Made by a program: the position numbers and the translations under genes. DNA of 64,000 bases from Schlesneria paludicola DSM 18645 (GTDB lineage Bacteria; Planctomycetota; Planctomycetia; Planctomycetales; Planctomycetaceae). Below, in pieces: positions 62,968 through 64,000 of the stretch. The number at the start of each line of letters is the position of its first letter. The first letter of the stretch is position 1. The stretch covers positions 62,001 through 126,000 of the forward strand of contig CAMCMU010000001.1 in assembly GCA_945876035.1 (NCBI GenBank). Reading direction: 5' to 3'. The notes beneath the pieces were generated by a model. That model worked only from the letters and a program-made list of their open reading frames with translations, had not been told where the DNA came from and did not search any database.

Positions 62968-64000
62968 ATGTTGGAGCCGAATCCTGAATCGGGTCCTCAA
63001 AAACGCCTCGGCAATCCCGTGTCAACACTCGGCGTCGGAGCATCATCAACTTCGATGGCGTGCTCTTTGGCCGGGATAACGCTGGGAGAATTTCATTTAC
63101 TGAGACGGCTTGGCAAGGGAGGAATGGCGGAGGTTTGGCTGGCCGAACAAACAAGCCTGCAGCGTCATGTGGCGATTAAGATTTTGTTGCCAGAATTTGT
63201 TGCCGATGCGACTTACTTGCAGCGGTTTCGCCATGAAGCAACCGCTGCGGGTGGACTCAATCATCCCAACATCGTCCAAGTGTATATGGTCGGTGAGCAG
63301 GATGGCATTCATTTTATCGCGCAGGAATATATTCAGGGGCGCAACCTGAAGGAATTCATCACCAAAAAAGGGCCGTTGGAAGTCTCGCTCGCATTGCATA
63401 TTCTCAAACAGGTGGCATCCGCGCTCCAGATTGCCACAACCAGCGGTATTGTTCACCGCGATATCAAGCCCGAAAATGTCTTGCTGACAAAAACCGGTGT
63501 CGCGAAGGTTGCCGACTTTGGACTCGCGCAGCTCACGCTTCACGGGGAAAAGGTGGCGTTAACTGAAGTCGGGATTACCCTGGGAACCCCACTTTACATG
63601 AGCCCCGAGCAGGTGAATGGAAAAAATTTGGATGGCCGCAGTGACATCTACTCGATGGGAGTGATGGCGTGGCACATGCTGGCTGGACGTCCCCCATTCA
63701 CGGGCGAAACAGCACTCGAAATTGCCGTAAAGCACCTCAATGAATTGCCAGTTCCGTTGATGCACATCAGACCCGATGTGCATCAGTCGGTGGCCGATCT
63801 TATTGAGAGAATGATGTCAAAAAGAAAAGAAGATCGGCCAACAGATGCGCAGTCTGTGGTTCTTGAACTGAAGTCGCTGTCGCGACTCGTTGGCATGAAA
63901 GAAACGTTGCCTTCGAAAAAAGGATTACGTCCGCCATTGGAGACCGCGGGTTCAGTGCCGACTTTTCTGGACCGCACGTTTCGTCAGCAAATGAGGTGGA
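62968..64000 (+). CDS. Serine/threonine protein kinase, N-terminal part
   Basis: The frame opens at ATG 62968 (GGAG six bases before) and is still open at the window edge, so 344 codons of a longer protein are seen. After a 38-residue Ser/Gly-rich lead comes a complete eukaryotic-type kinase domain: glycine loop [13 protein letters not shown], Lys in VAIKIL, Glu in RHEA, catalytic loop [30 protein letters not shown], and [11 protein letters not shown]. Pkn-type kinases are abundant in planctomycetes and are usually membrane-bound with a C-terminal sensor or repeat domain, which lies beyond this window. The target is unknown. Confidence 0.95.
   Translation, partial: MLEPNPESGPQKRLGNPVSTLGVGASSTSMACSLAGITLGEFHLLRRLGKGGMAEVWLAEQTSLQRHVAIKILLPEFVADATYLQRFRHEATAAGGLNHPNIVQVYMVGEQDGIHFIAQEYIQGRNLKEFITKKGPLEVSLALHILKQVASALQIATTSGIVHRDIKPENVLLTKTGVAKVADFGLAQLTLHGEKVALTEVGITLGTPLYMSPEQVNGKNLDGRSDIYSMGVMAWHMLAGRPPFTGETALEIAVKHLNELPVPLMHIRPDVHQSVADLIERMMSKRKEDRPTDAQSVVLELKSLSRLVGMKETLPSKKGLRPPLETAGSVPTFLDRTFRQQMRW

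Noticed and set aside
1-64000. CRISPR arrays, prophage or integrative-element modules
   Set aside because: No regularly spaced direct repeats with unique spacers, no integrase, and no phage structural genes were seen; the only mobile element is the insertion sequence at 35.6-37.1 kb.

Overview
The window reads as chromosomal DNA of a planctomycete (Planctomycetota, probably Planctomycetales). Supporting signs are the many single genes with long spacers, several secreted proteins of planctomycete type, a very large beta-helix surface protein, a PQQ-propeller membrane protein, a Pkn-type Ser/Thr kinase, OleA/OleB hydrocarbon genes and frequent GTG/TTG starts. Genus cannot be decided from the sequence alone. 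About 45 protein genes are supported. No rRNA, intact tRNA or CRISPR array was seen.

Layout. 1-2.2 kb: start of a secreted repeat-type protein (minus) and an LplT-like MFS transporter (plus). 2.6-10.8 kb: one 2,721-codon minus-strand gene with an N-terminal inverse-autotransporter-like barrel and a very long beta-helix passenger, closed by its own terminator. 11.7-17.7 kb: a divergent gamma-glutamyltranspeptidase, a START-like protein overlapping a small membrane protein, a long Nif3 protein and a secreted alpha/beta hydrolase. 18.4-25.1 kb: DUF2293, pterin carbinolamine dehydratase, purC, a GH10-like protein that has lost both catalytic glutamates, a CAP-domain protein and a second MFS carrier. 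25.9-31.1 kb: a two-module secreted protein, two tandem TatA proteins in a gene-poor stretch, and an OmpA/Pal-like lipoprotein.

31.6-37.1 kb: prs and rpiB, then oleA and oleB (long-chain olefin synthesis) followed by a frameshifted insertion sequence where oleC/oleD might be expected. 38.2-42.7 kb: dnaG, rpoD and a coiled-coil zinc-ribbon gene, with a strong terminator between rpoD and the last. 43-49.2 kb: an amino acid permease, a sigma-54 response regulator with a PhyH-type dioxygenase, larB and nnrD. 49.2-53.9 kb: a minus-strand run of a TlpA-like thioredoxin, a heptamer minisatellite, hisB, a PQQ-propeller membrane protein and a DCC protein. 54.2-58.8 kb: a thioredoxin-fold lipoprotein without its CXXC, a LexA-like regulator lacking the catalytic serine, and a PheT lacking the OB-fold tRNA-binding domain. 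58.8-64 kb: an SDR/pteridine-reductase-like enzyme, a secreted protein of unknown role, an HD-domain hydrolase and the start of a Ser/Thr protein kinase.

The genes mostly form pairs or stand alone. Clear couplings are the START-like/membrane pair (ATGA overlap), prs-rpiB, oleA-oleB, dnaG-rpoD, response regulator-PhyH and larB-nnrD. The items that most deserve follow-up are the inverse-autotransporter-like giant protein, the LexA homologue predicted not to self-cleave, the catalytically dead GH10 homologue and the incomplete ole cluster beside an insertion sequence.
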